DNA of 64,000 bases from Stenotrophomonas sp. ASS1 (GCF_004346925.1 NZ_CP031167.1:1322001-1386000); one strand, 5' to 3'. Numbered from the stretch's first letter, positions 43,797-54,034 are shown. Numbers and translations are program-made. Notes: a model not told the origin generated them from the letters alone.

Positions 43797-45155
43797 TCAT
43801 CGCGGGACCAGGCCGAGGATGTCGTTGTAGAACGCCAACCCCATCAGCCCGGCCAGCAACGCCAGGCCGATGTACTGGCCGGCGGCGATGGCACGCTCGC
43901 TCAGCGGGCTGCCCTTGACCAACTCGATAAGGTAATACAGCAGGTGGCCGCCGTCCAAGATCGGGATCGGCAACAGGTTGATGATGCACAGGCTGAGTGA
44001 CAGCAGGGCAAGGAACTGCAGGAACCAGTCCAGGCCGCGTTTGGCCGAGATGTTGGCTACCCGGGCGATGGTGACGGGCCCGGAAACGTTCTGCAGCGAG
44101 GCTTTGCCGGTGACGATGCGGCCCATCATTCCCAGCGAATCGGCCGCCAGGCGGCCGGTTTCGCGCACGGCCACGGTGACCGCGTCGAGCGGGCCATAGC
44201 GCAGCAGGGTGTCGTAGGGAGGGCTGAACGAGGTCGGGAACTGCACGCCGATCTGCCAGATCGGCTCGCCCTTTGAATCCTTGCCCTGGCGCGGGGTGAC
44301 TTCCAGCGCCAGGCGCTCGCCGCCCCGCAGGACCTCGATCATGCCCGGGCCGCCGGCGCGGCCCAGCGTCTGGATCTCGCCGATGACCTGGTCGGCGCCG
44401 TCGATGCGCTGGCCGTCGATCGCTACGATCAGATCGCCCGGCTGCAGCTGCCCGGCCACCACGGAGTCCGCGGTGAGCGACTCGACCAGCGCCGGTTGCA
44501 GCCACGACTGCCAGTACAGGCCAGCCAGGATCGGCACGCGCCGTTCATCGAAGCCGGGGGGCAGCTGCGACAGCGGCAGGCTGCGCACGCGCACCTGGTC
44601 GGCCGGGTCCAGCACTTCCAGCTTCACGTCGCGGCGGTCCATCGCGGCGGCGGTCAGCGCCATGCTGGCCTCGCCGAGGGTGACCACCGGGCGCTCGTCC
44701 ACGCGCAGCACGCGGTCGCCGCTGGTCAGGCCGGCGCTGGCGGCGATGCCGCTGACACGGCCGATGGTCGGCGAATAATCCTGCTTGCCGATCACGAACA
44801 TCGCCCACAGCAGCAGGATGCACAGCAGCAGGTTGGCGATCGGTCCGGCGGCGACGATGGCGATGCGCTGCCAGACGGTCTTGTGGTTGAAGGCCTGGCC
44901 GCGCTCGTGCGGGTGCACTTCGACCTCGCGCTCGTCCAGGAACTTCACATAACCGCCCAGCGGGATGGCGGCGATGGCGAACTCGGTGCCGTTCCTGTCC
45001 CGGCGCGACCACAGCGGCCGGCCGAAGCCGACCGAGAAGCGCAGGATCTTGACCCCGCACAGGCGCCCGACCCAGTAATGCCCGAACTCGTGGAACGTGA
45101 CCAGCAGCCCGAGGCTGACAATCATCCACCAGACCGATCCGATGAAGTCAGTCAT
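43797..45155 (-). CDS. rseP: Site-2 zinc protease RseP
   Basis: A 452-residue intramembrane metalloprotease that cleaves anti-sigma factor RseA and signal-peptide remnants, part of the envelope stress response. Zinc site HEFGH at 22-26 and the third ligand region 'PIPILDGGHLLYYLIEL' near the C-terminus. Two PDZ domains lie in the periplasm (about 115-300, 'IGRVSGIAASAGLTSGDRVL' and 'VVAGQLQPGDLIVAIDGQRI'). Four TM helices. It is placed between dxr and bamA as usual. Confidence 0.95.
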   Translation of the reverse strand: MTDFIGSVWWMIVSLGLLVTFHEFGHYWVGRLCGVKILRFSVGFGRPLWSRRDRNGTEFAIAAIPLGGYVKFLDEREVEVHPHERGQAFNHKTVWQRIAIVAAGPIANLLLCILLLWAMFVIGKQDYSPTIGRVSGIAASAGLTSGDRVLRVDERPVVTLGEASMALTAAAMDRRDVKLEVLDPADQVRVRSLPLSQLPPGFDERRVPILAGLYWQSWLQPALVESLTADSVVAGQLQPGDLIVAIDGQRIDGADQVIGEIQTLGRAGGPGMIEVLRGGERLALEVTPRQGKDSKGEPIWQIGVQFPTSFSPPYDTLLRYGPLDAVTVAVRETGRLAADSLGMMGRIVTGKASLQNVSGPVTIARVANISAKRGLDWFLQFLALLSLSLCIINLLPIPILDGGHLLYYLIELVKGSPLSERAIAAGQYIGLALLAGLMGLAFYNDILGLVPR

Positions 45156-45210
45156 GCAGGCTCACAGTGGCGGGCAGGGGCGGCGTCGTCATGCTGGGCG
45201 AGGCGGTCGT

Positions 45211-46401
45211 TCAGGCGGCGTCGATGGCGTTCAGGGTCAGCTGGCGTGCCCGCTGGTCGGCGGACAACAGGACCTCCAGTGTATCGGCTGGCTGGGTCGG
45301 CAGTGTTGAAAGAGCGTTAGCAACCAGCTCCGGGATGGTCAGGAAACCGATCCGGCCCTGAAGAAACGCTGAAACCGCCTCTTCATTGGCAGCGTTCAGC
45401 ACCGCCGGGGCGGTGCCGCCGGCCCGCATCGCCTGCCAGGCCAGGGCCAGGCAGGGGAAGGCGTCGGTGTCCGGGGCCTCGAAATCGAGCCGGCCCTGGG
45501 CCAGCAGATCCAGCCCGGATACGCCCGATTCAATGCGTTGTGGCCAGCCCAGGCCAACGGCCAGTGTGGTGCGCATGTCCGGCAGGCCCATCTGCGCCAG
45601 GGTCGAGCCGTCCACGAACTCGACCAGCGAGTGGACCAGGCTCTGCGGGTGCACCAGCACTTCGATGCGCTCTCCGGGGATGCCGAACAGGTGGTGGGCC
45701 TCGATCACTTCCAGGCCCTTGTTCATCAACGTCGCCGAATCGACCGAGATCTTCGGCCCCATCGACCACTTCGGGTGGGCAACGGCCTGGGCCGGGGTGA
45801 CCTGGGCCAGTTCGGCGCGGCTGCGGCCACGGAACGGGCCGCCGGAGGCGGTCAGCAGGATGCGGCGTACGCCGGCACCATCGACGCTGGCATCGCGCGA
45901 GCGCAGGCACTGGAAGATCGCGCTGTGTTCGCTGTCGATCGGGATGATCTCGGCGCCGGCGCGTTCAGCGGTGCGGGTCAGCAGCTCACCGGCCAGCACC
46001 AGCGATTCCTTGTTGGCCAGCAGGATGCGCTTGCCCGCGGCGGCGGCGGCCAGGGTGGAAGACAGCCCGGCCGCACCGACGATGGCGGCGACCACGGTGT
46101 CGCAGGCATCGCTGGCGGCCAGCTGGTCCAGCGCGGCATGGCCGGCATGCGCCTCGGTGGCCAGTCCGGCATCGCGCAGGCCATCGCGCAGCTCAACGAA
46201 CAGCGATTCGTCGGCGATCACCGCGTGCGCGGGCCGGTGCTGGCGGCACAGTGCCAGCAACGCCTGCACCTGACGACCGGCGGCCAGCACGGTGGCCTGG
46301 TAGCGCTGCGGGTGGCGGGCGATCACGTCCAGCGTGGAGGCACCGATCGAGCCGGTGGCGCCGAATACGGCGACCCGGCGCAGGTCTGCGACAGCATTCA
46401 T
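45211..46401 (-). CDS. dxr: 1-deoxy-D-xylulose 5-phosphate reductoisomerase
   Basis: A 396-residue enzyme converting DXP to MEP with NADPH in the non-mevalonate isoprenoid pathway. NADPH motif '[21 protein letters not shown]', then '[15 protein letters not shown]', '[13 protein letters not shown]' with metal ligands, and '[14 protein letters not shown]'. It supplies isoprenoid precursors used by UppS just upstream. It follows cdsA by 2 bp. Confidence 0.95.
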   Translation of the reverse strand: MNAVADLRRVAVFGATGSIGASTLDVIARHPQRYQATVLAAGRQVQALLALCRQHRPAHAVIADESLFVELRDGLRDAGLATEAHAGHAALDQLAASDACDTVVAAIVGAAGLSSTLAAAAAGKRILLANKESLVLAGELLTRTAERAGAEIIPIDSEHSAIFQCLRSRDASVDGAGVRRILLTASGGPFRGRSRAELAQVTPAQAVAHPKWSMGPKISVDSATLMNKGLEVIEAHHLFGIPGERIEVLVHPQSLVHSLVEFVDGSTLAQMGLPDMRTTLAVGLGWPQRIESGVSGLDLLAQGRLDFEAPDTDAFPCLALAWQAMRAGGTAPAVLNAANEEAVSAFLQGRIGFLTIPELVANALSTLPTQPADTLEVLLSADQRARQLTLNAIDAA

Positions 46402-46403
46402 GG

Positions 46404-47240
46404 TCAGAACCCGAAGATTTCCTTGCCGAGTGCGAACACCGGCACTGCAGCCAGGACGCCGTCGACACGGTCGAGTACGCCACCATGGCCCGGAATCAGG
46501 TGGCCCGAGTCCTTGGCGCCCGCGTGGCGCTTGATCAGGCTTTCGAACAGATCACCCAGCACCGAGGCGAATACGGCCACCACCGAAGTGATCAGCAGGC
46601 CCGGCAGGTGTGCGGTATCGATGCCGGCCAGCCAGCCCAGGCCGACGGCCACGGCGACACCGGCCAGCAGGCCGCCGAACAGGCCTTCCCAGGTCTTGTT
46701 GGGGCTGATGCGCGGGGCCAGCTTGTGCTTGCCGAAGTGACGGCCGGCGAAATAGGCGCCCGAATCGGCCGCCCAGACCAGTGCCAGCGCAGCCAGCAGC
46801 CACAGGTGGCCCTGCTTGCCCGGCGGATCGCCGCCGGCATGGATCAGCACGAGCGCGGCCCAGGCTGGAACGATGGCCAGCGTACCGGCCAGCATCTTCA
46901 CGATGCGCGAGGGCGCCGACGGTTGCGCGCCGAAATTGAAGAAGCGCAGCCAGACCAGCGCCGCCAGCCACCAGGCAACACCGGCCAATGTGGTGATCTG
47001 GAACAGCACCAGCGTGCTGCCATCGGCCCACACCAGCAGCACCATCAGCAGCAGGTTCAGTACCAGCAGCACGGTGCGCGCCAGGGTGTCTTCGATGCCG
47101 GCCAGCTTCAGCCACTCCCACAGGCCGATCAGCAGAACCGCAGCGGCCGCCGCTGCCAGCCATTGGGTCGGCAGCAGCAGGATCGCGGCAATGGCGACCG
47201 GCGCCATGATCAGCGCGGCAAGGACTCGGGTCTTGGTCAT
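46404..47240 (-). CDS. cdsA: Phosphatidate cytidylyltransferase
   Basis: A 278-residue integral membrane enzyme making CDP-diacylglycerol from phosphatidate and CTP, the branch point of phospholipid synthesis. Eight or so TM helices. The C-terminal signature region includes '[20 protein letters not shown]', '[17 protein letters not shown]' and '[20 protein letters not shown]'. Its ATG overlaps the uppS stop as ATGA. Confidence 0.95.
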   Translation of the reverse strand: MTKTRVLAALIMAPVAIAAILLLPTQWLAAAAAAVLLIGLWEWLKLAGIEDTLARTVLLVLNLLLMVLLVWADGSTLVLFQITTLAGVAWWLAALVWLRFFNFGAQPSAPSRIVKMLAGTLAIVPAWAALVLIHAGGDPPGKQGHLWLLAALALVWAADSGAYFAGRHFGKHKLAPRISPNKTWEGLFGGLLAGVAVAVGLGWLAGIDTAHLPGLLITSVVAVFASVLGDLFESLIKRHAGAKDSGHLIPGHGGVLDRVDGVLAAVPVFALGKEIFGF

Positions 47241-48004
47241 GGGCTGGAAGTCTCGGTGGCCAGTGCGGCGATCTGGGCGCTGGTCAGGCCGAAACGACGC
47301 TCACGGCTGCCGTAGGCGTCCAGCGCCTGCTGCAGCAGGGCGGGATCGAAGTCTGGCCACAGCGCCTCGGTGAACCACAGCTCGGTGTACGCCAGCTGCC
47401 ACAGCAGGAAGTTGCTGATGCGGGTGTCGCCACCGGTGCGGATGAACAGGTCCGGTGGCGGCAGGTCGGCCAGGGCGACCTGGCTGCCCAGCAGCGATTC
47501 GTCGATCTGTTCGGGCAGCAGGCGGCCGGCGGCGACTTCAGCGGCCAGCGCGCGCGCGGCACGGGCGATGTCCTGGCGGCCACCGTAGCTGGCGGCGATC
47601 GACAGGGTCAGGGTGGTGTTGTCTGCGGTGCGCTGCTCGGCCAGCTGCATGCGGCTGACCAGCCCGGCACCGAAGCGTTCGCGCTCGCCGATGAAGCGCA
47701 CGCGCACGCCACGCCGATGCAGCTCGTCCACTTCGCGGTCGAGCGCGCCGAGGAACAGCTTCATCAACGCATCGACTTCTTCCTGCGGCCGGCCCCAGTT
47801 CTCGCTGGAAAACGCGAACAGGGTCAGCGCCGGAATGCCCAGCTCAAGGCAGCGCTCGATGGTGCGGTTGACCGCACGCGCGCCGGCCCGGTGGCCGATC
47901 ACGCGCGGACGACGGCGCTGCTGTGCCCAGCGCCCATTGCCATCCATGATGATGGCAATGTGGCGGGGCAGGGCGGCCGGCAACGGAGGCGGGACTGAAG
48001 GCAT
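47237..48004 (-). CDS. uppS: Undecaprenyl diphosphate synthase (cis-prenyltransferase)
   Basis: A 255-residue enzyme building the C55 lipid carrier for peptidoglycan and LPS from FPP and IPP. The catalytic block 'IAIIMDGNGRWAQQRRRPR' has the essential Asp21. 'LFAFSSENWGRPQEEVDALM' and 'FIRTGGDTRISNFLLWQLAY' are further signatures. It follows frr by 5 bp and overlaps cdsA by ATGA. Confidence 0.96.
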   Translation of the reverse strand: MPSVPPPLPAALPRHIAIIMDGNGRWAQQRRRPRVIGHRAGARAVNRTIERCLELGIPALTLFAFSSENWGRPQEEVDALMKLFLGALDREVDELHRRGVRVRFIGERERFGAGLVSRMQLAEQRTADNTTLTLSIAASYGGRQDIARAARALAAEVAAGRLLPEQIDESLLGSQVALADLPPPDLFIRTGGDTRISNFLLWQLAYTELWFTEALWPDFDPALLQQALDAYGSRERRFGLTSAQIAALATETSSP

Positions 48005-48009
48005 CGACT

Positions 48010-48564
48010 TCAGACCGACAGCAGTTCTTTTTCCTTGTCGGCAACGACCTTGTCGACGTCCTTGATGTTGGTGTCGGTCAACTTCTGGATGTCGTCCTCA
48101 CCGCGCTTCTTCTCGTCTTCGCTGATCGCCTTGTCCTTGACCAGCTTGGCGATTTCCTTGTTCGCGTCCTGACGGATGTTGCGGATCGCGATCTTGGCGC
48201 CTTCGCCTTCCTTCTGCACCTGCTTGGCCAGCTCCTTGCGGCGCTCTTCGGTCGGCGGCGGCATGTTGATGCGGATCGCGGTGCCCAGGGTGTTCGGGGT
48301 GAACTCGGCGTTGTAGAGACCCTTTTCGATCTCCTTGATCATGCTCTTGTCGAACGGCGTGACCAGCAGCGAGTGGGCGTCGGCGTTGGAGATCGATGCG
48401 ACCTGGTTCAGCGGGGTGCTGGCGTTGCCATAGGCGCTGACCGTGACGCGGTCCAGCAGGGCCGGGGTGGCGCGGCCGGTGCGGATCGAGGTGAGGGTGT
48501 GCTTCAGAGCGTCGATGCTCTTGGCCATGCGCGTCTGCGCGTTGTTCTTGATGTCGTTGAGCAT
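48010..48564 (-). CDS. frr: Ribosome recycling factor
   Basis: A 184-residue factor that splits the post-termination ribosome with EF-G. Length and ends are standard: 'RMAKSIDALKHTLTSIRTGR', 'VSAYGNASTPLNQVASI', 'PPPTEERRKELAKQVQKEGE' and 'DKVVADKEKELLSV'. It lies 96 bp downstream of pyrH and 5 bp upstream of uppS. Confidence 0.97.
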   Translation of the reverse strand: MLNDIKNNAQTRMAKSIDALKHTLTSIRTGRATPALLDRVTVSAYGNASTPLNQVASISNADAHSLLVTPFDKSMIKEIEKGLYNAEFTPNTLGTAIRINMPPPTEERRKELAKQVQKEGEGAKIAIRNIRQDANKEIAKLVKDKAISEDEKKRGEDDIQKLTDTNIKDVDKVVADKEKELLSV

Positions 48565-48660
48565 CGCCCGGTCCTGGGTGTAACTGGAATCGGGCGATTA
48601 TAGGCGAATACGGGACGCTGCCGGGCCTGAATCGGCCCGCAGCTCGCCTGGCGCTCAGGC

Positions 48661-49389
48661 TCAGGCCGGATCGCGGCCCTGGACCAGGGTGCCGATGTTC
48701 TCGCCGTTGAGGATCTTCAGCAGCTCACCGGGCTGGCCCATGTCGAATACGCGCATCGGCAGGTCGCTGTCGCGGGCCAGCGCGAAGGCGGCGGTATCCA
48801 TCACTTCCAGGCCGCGGCGGATCACTTCGTCGTAGCTCAGGCTGTCGAAGCGGACCGCGTCGCTGTACTTGTTCGGGTCCTTGTCGTACACGCCATCGAC
48901 CTTGGTGGCCTTCAGCAGCAGGTCGGCACCGATCTCGATCGCACGCAGCGCGGCGCCGGAGTCGGTGGTGAAGAACGGGCTGCCGACGCCGGCGGCGAAA
49001 ATCACCAGGCGGCCCTTTTCCAGGTGGCGGATGGCGCGGCGGCGGATGTAGTCCTCGCACACGTCGTTGATCTTGATCGCGCTCATCACGCGGGCCTTGG
49101 CGCCCAGCTTTTCCAGGGCGTCCTGCATGGCCAGGGCGTTGATGACCGTGGCCAGCATGCCCATCTGGTCGCCGGTGACCCGGTCCATGCCGCCGGCGGC
49201 CAGGCCGGCGCCGCGGAAGATGTTGCCGCCGCCGATCACCAGCGCCACTTCGGCACCGGCCTGCTGGGCTTCGATGACCTCACGGGCCAGGCGATTGATG
49301 ATCTTCGGGTCGATGCCGTAGTCCTCATCTCCCATCAGCGCCTCCCCGGACAGTTTCAGAAGGATGCGGCGATAGGCGAGCTTGGACAT
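48661..49389 (-). CDS. pyrH: UMP kinase
   Basis: A 242-residue hexameric kinase making UDP from UMP. Blocks: '[20 protein letters not shown]', '[19 protein letters not shown]', 'GNPFFTTD'-type phrase '[18 protein letters not shown]' and '[20 protein letters not shown]'. It is the start of the pyrH-frr-uppS-cdsA-dxr-rseP-bamA series, with a promoter-like sequence just upstream. Confidence 0.96.
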   Translation of the reverse strand: MSKLAYRRILLKLSGEALMGDEDYGIDPKIINRLAREVIEAQQAGAEVALVIGGGNIFRGAGLAAGGMDRVTGDQMGMLATVINALAMQDALEKLGAKARVMSAIKINDVCEDYIRRRAIRHLEKGRLVIFAAGVGSPFFTTDSGAALRAIEIGADLLLKATKVDGVYDKDPNKYSDAVRFDSLSYDEVIRRGLEVMDTAAFALARDSDLPMRVFDMGQPGELLKILNGENIGTLVQGRDPA

Positions 49390-49420
49390 AGGGACCTCGG
49401 GTGCGTGGAAATCGCGGGCG

Positions 49421-49448
49421 ATTCTACGCGCATGCGGCGTTGGGCCAA
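49421..49448 (-). promoter_or_regulatory. Candidate sigma-70 promoter of pyrH
   Basis: On the minus strand, TTGGCC (49448-49443) and TAGAAT (49426-49421) are 16 bases apart, 31 bases from the pyrH start codon. It would let pyrH be expressed separately from the upstream HDOD gene. Confidence 0.5.
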
Positions 49449-49484
49449 AGTGTTTTGTGCACTGCGGCGCGAAATCCTGCCGTC

Positions 49485-49504
49485 CGCCCCGCTCACGCGG
49501 GGCG
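49485..49504 (-). terminator. Hairpin after the HDOD-GGDEF gene
   Basis: A perfect 8-bp GC stem (49485-49492 with 49497-49504) with a TCAC loop, 7 bases after the HDOD-GGDEF stop codon. No strong T-run, so termination may be partial. Confidence 0.5.
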
Positions 49505-49510
49505 TCCCGT

Positions 49511-51049
49511 TCAGCCCAGCTCGGCGCCGGCGGTGGCTGAAAGCTCGTCGTGGCCGAGGGCGCCGGGGGAGCGGGCGATCACCCGGTTGCGGCCCAGGTT
49601 CTTCGAGCGGTACAGCACATCGTCGGCTGCGCGCAGCAGGTCCTGCACGTCGGCAAAGCGTTCGTAGCCGCCCTGGGTGGCCACGCCGGCGGAGAAGGTG
49701 ACGAACAGCGGGCCTTCCTCCAGCTCGGCCATCGGCGTGGCGACGATGTTGGCCAGCACACGCCGGATCACGTCCAGCGCCACCGATTCACTGGTGTTGG
49801 GCAGCAGCGCGACGAATTCCTCGCCACCGAAGCGGGCCACGGTGTCGCTGTTGCGCAGCTGGCCCTGCAGCTTGCCGGCAAAGGCGCGCAGCACCTCGTC
49901 GCCGGTCAGGTGGCCGTGGGCATCATTGATTTTCTTGAAGTCGTCCAGGTCGATGAAGGCCACCGACAGCGGCCAGCCCTGGCGCCCGGCGCGCAGGAAC
50001 TCCTGTTCCAGCACCGCCTCCAGCTGGCGGCGGTTGAGCACGCCGGTCAGGGCGTCGCGGTGGGCCTGGTCGGCCAGGCGCTTGGCCCGCGCCTCGAATT
50101 CGTCGGCGCGGCGGCGTGCCTGATCGGCATCCTGCAACTCGCGCAGGTTGCGCAGGGTGGCCAGCTCCTGCGCGTGGTCGATCAGCTCCCGGACCCGCGA
50201 GGGCGAGTTCAGGCCGGCCTCGAACAGGCTGGCGATATCCGGAAGGGCATCGCTGATGCGGGTCAGCACCTGATCGAAACGGGCGCTGTCGAGCTCCAGC
50301 CGGTCATGCACCTGGTGCAGGGCGCGTTCGCGGGCGGCATCGGCGTCTTCGTCCAGCCAGATGTCGGCGACAGCGCCGGACAGCTGTACGCAGGCCTGGA
50401 ACGGCGAATCGGCAGCGTCGTCGTCCTCGCTGTGGCTGATGCTCTCCACCAGGTAGCGCGGCAGGCCCCACTGTTCGGCCACCCAGGCGCCGACATCGGC
50501 GTGGCTGCAGCCCAGTTCCTCGCGCTCGCGTGCGACCAGATCGGTATTGTCACGGGCTTCGCGCAGCAGTGGCAGGTAGCGCTCCGATTCGGCCTGGGCC
50601 AGGCACAGCACGCCCAGGTCCTGCAGCAGCCCGGCCAGCATCAGTTCCTCCAGCCGGCGCAGGCCGCGCGCCTGGCCCAGCTGGCTGGCGGCCAGGGCGC
50701 TGAGAATGCTGCGCTTCCACGCGCGCTGGCGCAGGTCGTGGTCGGCACCGCCGCCACCGGTCAGGCCCTGGGTGACGGTGAAGCCGAGGGCGAGGCTGAT
50801 CGTGGCATTCAGGCCGAGCATGGTCAGCGCCTGGCCGAGGTTCTCGATGCGGCGGCGGCTGGCGTACAGCGGCGAATTGGCGATGCGCAGCATGCGAGCG
50901 CTCAGCGCCATGTCGATGGCGATGATGTCGGCGGCGGTGGCGATGTCCGCTTCCGGGTCCTGGGCCAGCTCGATGATGCGCAGGGCAATACCGGGTGGCG
51001 AGGGCAGGTTGCGGCAGAGCGCCAGGGCAGCTGTCAGCTCGGGAGGCAT
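49511..51049 (-). CDS. HDOD-GGDEF signalling protein
   Basis: A 512-residue soluble protein. An HDOD domain at about 10-205 ('[20 protein letters not shown]', '[20 protein letters not shown]') is followed by a helical linker and a GGDEF domain (about 330-490). The active site is GGEEF at 408-412, with an RxxD inhibitory site (RNSD 399-402) exactly five residues upstream. It should therefore be a feedback-controlled c-di-GMP synthase whose signal enters through HDOD. It lies between tsf and pyrH, where most bacteria have nothing, and has independent signals on both sides. Confidence 0.9.
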   Translation of the reverse strand: MPPELTAALALCRNLPSPPGIALRIIELAQDPEADIATAADIIAIDMALSARMLRIANSPLYASRRRIENLGQALTMLGLNATISLALGFTVTQGLTGGGGADHDLRQRAWKRSILSALAASQLGQARGLRRLEELMLAGLLQDLGVLCLAQAESERYLPLLREARDNTDLVAREREELGCSHADVGAWVAEQWGLPRYLVESISHSEDDDAADSPFQACVQLSGAVADIWLDEDADAARERALHQVHDRLELDSARFDQVLTRISDALPDIASLFEAGLNSPSRVRELIDHAQELATLRNLRELQDADQARRRADEFEARAKRLADQAHRDALTGVLNRRQLEAVLEQEFLRAGRQGWPLSVAFIDLDDFKKINDAHGHLTGDEVLRAFAGKLQGQLRNSDTVARFGGEEFVALLPNTSESVALDVIRRVLANIVATPMAELEEGPLFVTFSAGVATQGGYERFADVQDLLRAADDVLYRSKNLGRNRVIARSPGALGHDELSATAGAELG

Positions 51050-51186
51050 GTCGGGTCGTTCAATTCCATTGGGACAAGAATACCTAGGAATGCATCACAG
51101 TCCGCGATTTTCGTTCCTGCTATGTGACTGTGGATTCCCTGCGCCGAGTATCGGCTTGATTCGCGCGCAACGCAAAGGTGCCGGTT

Positions 51187-51207
51187 GTGCGCACCAACGG
51201 TGCGCAC
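51187..51207. repeat. REP-like palindrome without GTAG head
   Basis: Perfect 9-bp arms GTGCGCACC/GGTGCGCAC with a three-base loop in the 258-bp gap between the HDOD gene and tsf. It resembles the stem of GTAG-type REPs of the window but the head is altered to GGTT. Confidence 0.55.
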
Positions 51208-51246
51208 CCACCGATGGGGCATGGGTTCATCCCTTGGCCTATACGT

Positions 51247-51278
51247 AAAAAAGGAGCCGCGGTTTCCCGCGGCTCCTT
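51247..51278 (-). terminator. Intrinsic terminator of rpsB-tsf
   Basis: A perfect 12-bp stem (51251-51262 with 51267-51278) and TTTC-type loop, followed on the minus strand by six T residues (A-run 51247-51252). It lies 30 bp after the tsf stop. A strong classic terminator separating tsf from the HDOD gene. Confidence 0.9.
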
Positions 51279-51307
51279 CTGGTCGCTTCACAGCCGGAAG
51301 GCTGGAA

Positions 51308-52183
51308 TCAGACCTGCATCGCCTTGGCAACTTCAGCGGCGTAGTCTTCCACCACCTTCTCGATGCCTTCGCCGACGATCAGCAGCTTGAAGCCCGCCAC
51401 GTCGGCGCCAGCGGCCTTGACCACCTGCTCGACGGTGGTGTCGCCCAGCACGTAGGTCTGGCCGTACAGGGTCACGTCGCTGACGATCTTGTTGATCTTG
51501 CCGCTGATGATCTTTTCCAGGATCTCGGCCGGCTTGGCCTTGTCCTTTTCGGACATCTTGGCCAGCTCGATTTCCTTTTCCTTCTCGACGAACTCGGCCG
51601 GGACGTCCGCAGCCTTGTTGTGCGGCGGCTTCAGGGCTGCCACGTGCATGGCCAGGCCACGGGCCAGCTCGACGTCGCCGCCGACCAGGTCGACCAGCAC
51701 GCCAACCTTGCCGTTGGTGTGGACGTAGGCGCCGATGGTGTTGTTGCCATCAACCTTCACCATGCGACGGATCTGGATGTTTTCACCTAGGGTCTGCACG
51801 GCGGTGGCGCGGGCTTCTTCAACGGTGCGGCCATCGGCCAGCTTGGCAGCCTTCACGGCTTCGACGTCGTTGGCGCCCGATGCCAGGGCGGCAGCGGCGA
51901 CGGCATTGACGAAGGACTTGAAGTTGTCATCGTTGGCGACGAAGTCGGTTTCCGAGTTGACTTCGACCAGCACGGCCTTGCCGCCATCCTGGGCCAGGCC
52001 CAGACGGCCTTCGGCGGCCACGCGGTCAGCCTTCTTGTCGGCCTTGGCAGCGCCGGACTTGCGCATGGCTTCAGCAGCAGCGTTGATGTCGCCGTTGGCT
52101 TCGGTGAGAGCCTTCTTGCATTCCATCATGCCGGCGCCGGTGCGCTCGCGCAGTTCCTTGACCAGGGAAGCAGTGATTTCCAC
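51308..52183 (-). CDS. tsf: Elongation factor Ts
   Basis: A 291-residue guanine nucleotide exchange factor for EF-Tu. Typical N-terminus '[20 protein letters not shown]' (UBA-like), '[20 protein letters not shown]' in the core, and 'GDDTTVEQ'-like '[16 protein letters not shown]' near the end. It follows rpsB by 126 bp containing three stems, and ends at a strong terminator. Confidence 0.97.
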   Translation of the reverse strand: MEITASLVKELRERTGAGMMECKKALTEANGDINAAAEAMRKSGAAKADKKADRVAAEGRLGLAQDGGKAVLVEVNSETDFVANDDNFKSFVNAVAAAALASGANDVEAVKAAKLADGRTVEEARATAVQTLGENIQIRRMVKVDGNNTIGAYVHTNGKVGVLVDLVGGDVELARGLAMHVAALKPPHNKAADVPAEFVEKEKEIELAKMSEKDKAKPAEILEKIISGKINKIVSDVTLYGQTYVLGDTTVEQVVKAAGADVAGFKLLIVGEGIEKVVEDYAAEVAKAMQV

Positions 52184-52210
52184 GGGATTACCTCACGAAA
52201 GAAAGGGGTT

Positions 52211-52298
52211 GGGCCGGCATGGTGGCCGGCCCGTGTGACACGGTCCTGTCACGCGCCAAAGGCTGCGCGCAGGGAGGGTGGACGCCGGGCGTCCACCC
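52211..52298. other. Three hairpins in the rpsB-tsf gap
   Basis: Stems at 52211-52218/52225-52232 (8 bp), 52235-52240/52247-52252 (6 bp) and 52276-52285/52289-52298 (10 bp) fill the gap. The last lies 12 bases after the rpsB stop codon. They may set the relative amounts of S2 and EF-Ts. Confidence 0.65.
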
Positions 52299-52309
52299 CG
52301 GGGCCTGGA

Positions 52310-53116
52310 TCAGGCCTGGGCGTCGTCGCCCTTCTTGGCAGCCTTCTTGGCCGGAGCGCGGCGGGCCGGCTTCTCTTCGCCTTCGGCAGCAGCTTCGGCG
52401 AACTCTTCCTCACGCACCGAAGCAGCGTGCGGCGCAGCAGCCTTGCCTTCCAGCACGGCGTCGGCAGCGGCGCGGGCGTACAGCTGCACAGCGCGGATGG
52501 CGTCGTCGTTGCCCGGGATGGCGTAGTCCACCAGTTCCGGGTTGTAGTTGGTGTCGACCACGGCGATGACCGGGATGCCCAGCTTCTTGGCTTCCTTGAT
52601 CGCGATGTCTTCGTGGCCGATGTCGATCACGAAGATGGCGTCCGGCAGACGGTTCATGTCCTTGATGCCGCCCAGCGAGGCTTCCAGCTTGTCGCGCTCG
52701 CGACGCAGGCCCAGCACTTCGTGCTTGACCAGCTTCTCGAAGGTGCCGTCGGTTTCACCGGCTTCCAGTTCCTTCAGGCGGGCAACCGACTGCTTGACGG
52801 TACGGAAGTTGGTCAGGGTGCCGCCCAGCCAACGCTGGTTCATGAACGGCATGCCGCAACGCTCGGCTTCTTCCTTGATGGTTTCGCGGGCGCTGCGCTT
52901 GGTGCCCAGGAACAGGACGGTGCCGCGCTTCTGGGCAACCGACGAGATGAAGTTCATCGCATCGTTGAACAGCGGGACGGTCTTTTCCAGGTTGATGATG
53001 TGGATCTTGCCGCGGGCGCCGAAGATGTACGGAGCCATCTTCGGGTTCCAGTAGCGGGTCTGGTGGCCGAAGTGGACGCCGGCTTCCAGCATCTGACGCA
53101 TGGTGACCTGGGGCAT
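52310..53116 (-). CDS. rpsB: 30S ribosomal protein S2
   Basis: A 268-residue ribosomal protein of the small subunit. It has '[20 protein letters not shown]', '[20 protein letters not shown]', '[19 protein letters not shown]' and '[20 protein letters not shown]'. A C-terminal Ala/Lys/Glu-rich tail is typical of this lineage. Start at 53116 has AGGAG seven bases upstream. It has a leader of about 210 nt that may host autoregulation by S2, as known in gammaproteobacteria. Confidence 0.97.
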   Translation of the reverse strand: MPQVTMRQMLEAGVHFGHQTRYWNPKMAPYIFGARGKIHIINLEKTVPLFNDAMNFISSVAQKRGTVLFLGTKRSARETIKEEAERCGMPFMNQRWLGGTLTNFRTVKQSVARLKELEAGETDGTFEKLVKHEVLGLRRERDKLEASLGGIKDMNRLPDAIFVIDIGHEDIAIKEAKKLGIPVIAVVDTNYNPELVDYAIPGNDDAIRAVQLYARAAADAVLEGKAAAPHAASVREEEFAEAAAEGEEKPARRAPAKKAAKKGDDAQA

Positions 53117-53334
53117 TGCAATACTCCTGATATGGAACCGGCGTTTCCGCCCGCGGGATAGGTATGCGGGACGCGTGGAAGCGCGGATGGTTCCGGGGTT
53201 GGGCTTCCCTGTTGCCTCCGTGGCCGAACTCCTTGCGGAGCACCCCGGCACGGATGGGGGCAGCAGGTGTGGATTCACCGGTGACGTCCGGTGTGGACGG
53301 TCTCCCGCGCACGCAGGCGGCAGGAATCCGGTCG

Positions 53335-53364
53335 ATTATAGCCCGCTGGGAGCGCTCGCTGCAA
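53335..53364 (-). promoter_or_regulatory. Sigma-70 promoter of rpsB-tsf
   Basis: On the minus strand TTGCAG (53364-53359) and a perfect TATAAT (53340-53335) are separated by 18 bases. Transcription would start near 53328 and give a leader of about 210 nt. The -35 and spacer lie inside the 3' end of the upstream chaperone gene. Confidence 0.72.
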
Positions 53365-54034
53365 TTGCCGGGTCCGGCGCGGTGAGATCGACCACGCGGC
53401 CGTCCTGCAGCCGGGCCTGGAAATGGCCACCGGCATAGCCGCCGGCATGGACGGGGAGGGCCCAGCGGCGTTCCCGGCCCGCCAGCAGGTAGCCGGCCAG
53501 TCCCGGCAGCAGCAGGGTGCGGCGTCCATCGCCGGCGACGAACGCAAGATCGTGCAGGCGGGCGTGAACGGAACCTGCGTTGCGCAGTCGCAGAAGAGGC
53601 TGCGACGTGCCGGGCTCGATCCCGGCATGCAGGTCCGGCCGCGCCAGGGGCGCCGCATGCCCCCGGAACAAGGGGAGCGAGTAGCGTGGCAGGTCCGGTC
53701 CGCTGGGGCTCAGGATCACCCGGTAGGCCTGCTCGACGGCAACGGGCGACGTCTCCCGAGGCAGCAGCCATATGCGTTGACGGGTGCCGGGCGGGAGGTC
53801 GAGCCGGGCGGGGCTGGCCAGGATCTGGTCGCTGGGCCGCAGCTTTTCCGCATCGACCTGCTGTTCCCAGGCCAGGATCCGAACCTCGCCCTGCCAGCGG
53901 CCGGGCCCGGGGTTGTACAGCCACAGCTCGCCGTGCCCCCCTTCGGCGGGCAGCTGCAGGGTGGTGGGCACCAGGTCCAGCGCCGCAGCGGGCAGTGCCA
54001 GCAGCAGTGCCAGCAGGCTCAGCAGGATGCGCAT
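53336..54034 (-). CDS. Second periplasmic pilus chaperone (PapD-like, short)
   Basis: A 232-residue exported protein with a signal peptide ('RILLSLLALLLALPAAALDL'). The Ig-like first domain has 'PTTLQLPAEGGHGELWLYNP' and 'RIWLLPRE', where the chaperone's Arg/Lys anchor and G1 strand should be. The second domain reads 'QPLLRLRNAGSVHARLHDLA'. It resembles archaic chaperones, but several family residues are changed. It starts in a TGATG overlap with the mini-SCPU gene and is the last gene of the pilus operon. Confidence 0.75.
   Translation of the reverse strand: MRILLSLLALLLALPAAALDLVPTTLQLPAEGGHGELWLYNPGPGRWQGEVRILAWEQQVDAEKLRPSDQILASPARLDLPPGTRQRIWLLPRETSPVAVEQAYRVILSPSGPDLPRYSLPLFRGHAAPLARPDLHAGIEPGTSQPLLRLRNAGSVHARLHDLAFVAGDGRRTLLLPGLAGYLLAGRERRWALPVHAGGYAGGHFQARLQDGRVVDLTAPDPAIAASAPSGL

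Noticed and set aside
43722-43800. Longer BamA start at 43800
   Set aside because: The ATGA overlap with rseP is attractive, but the added 26 residues are polar and would bury the signal peptide, so 43722 was kept.
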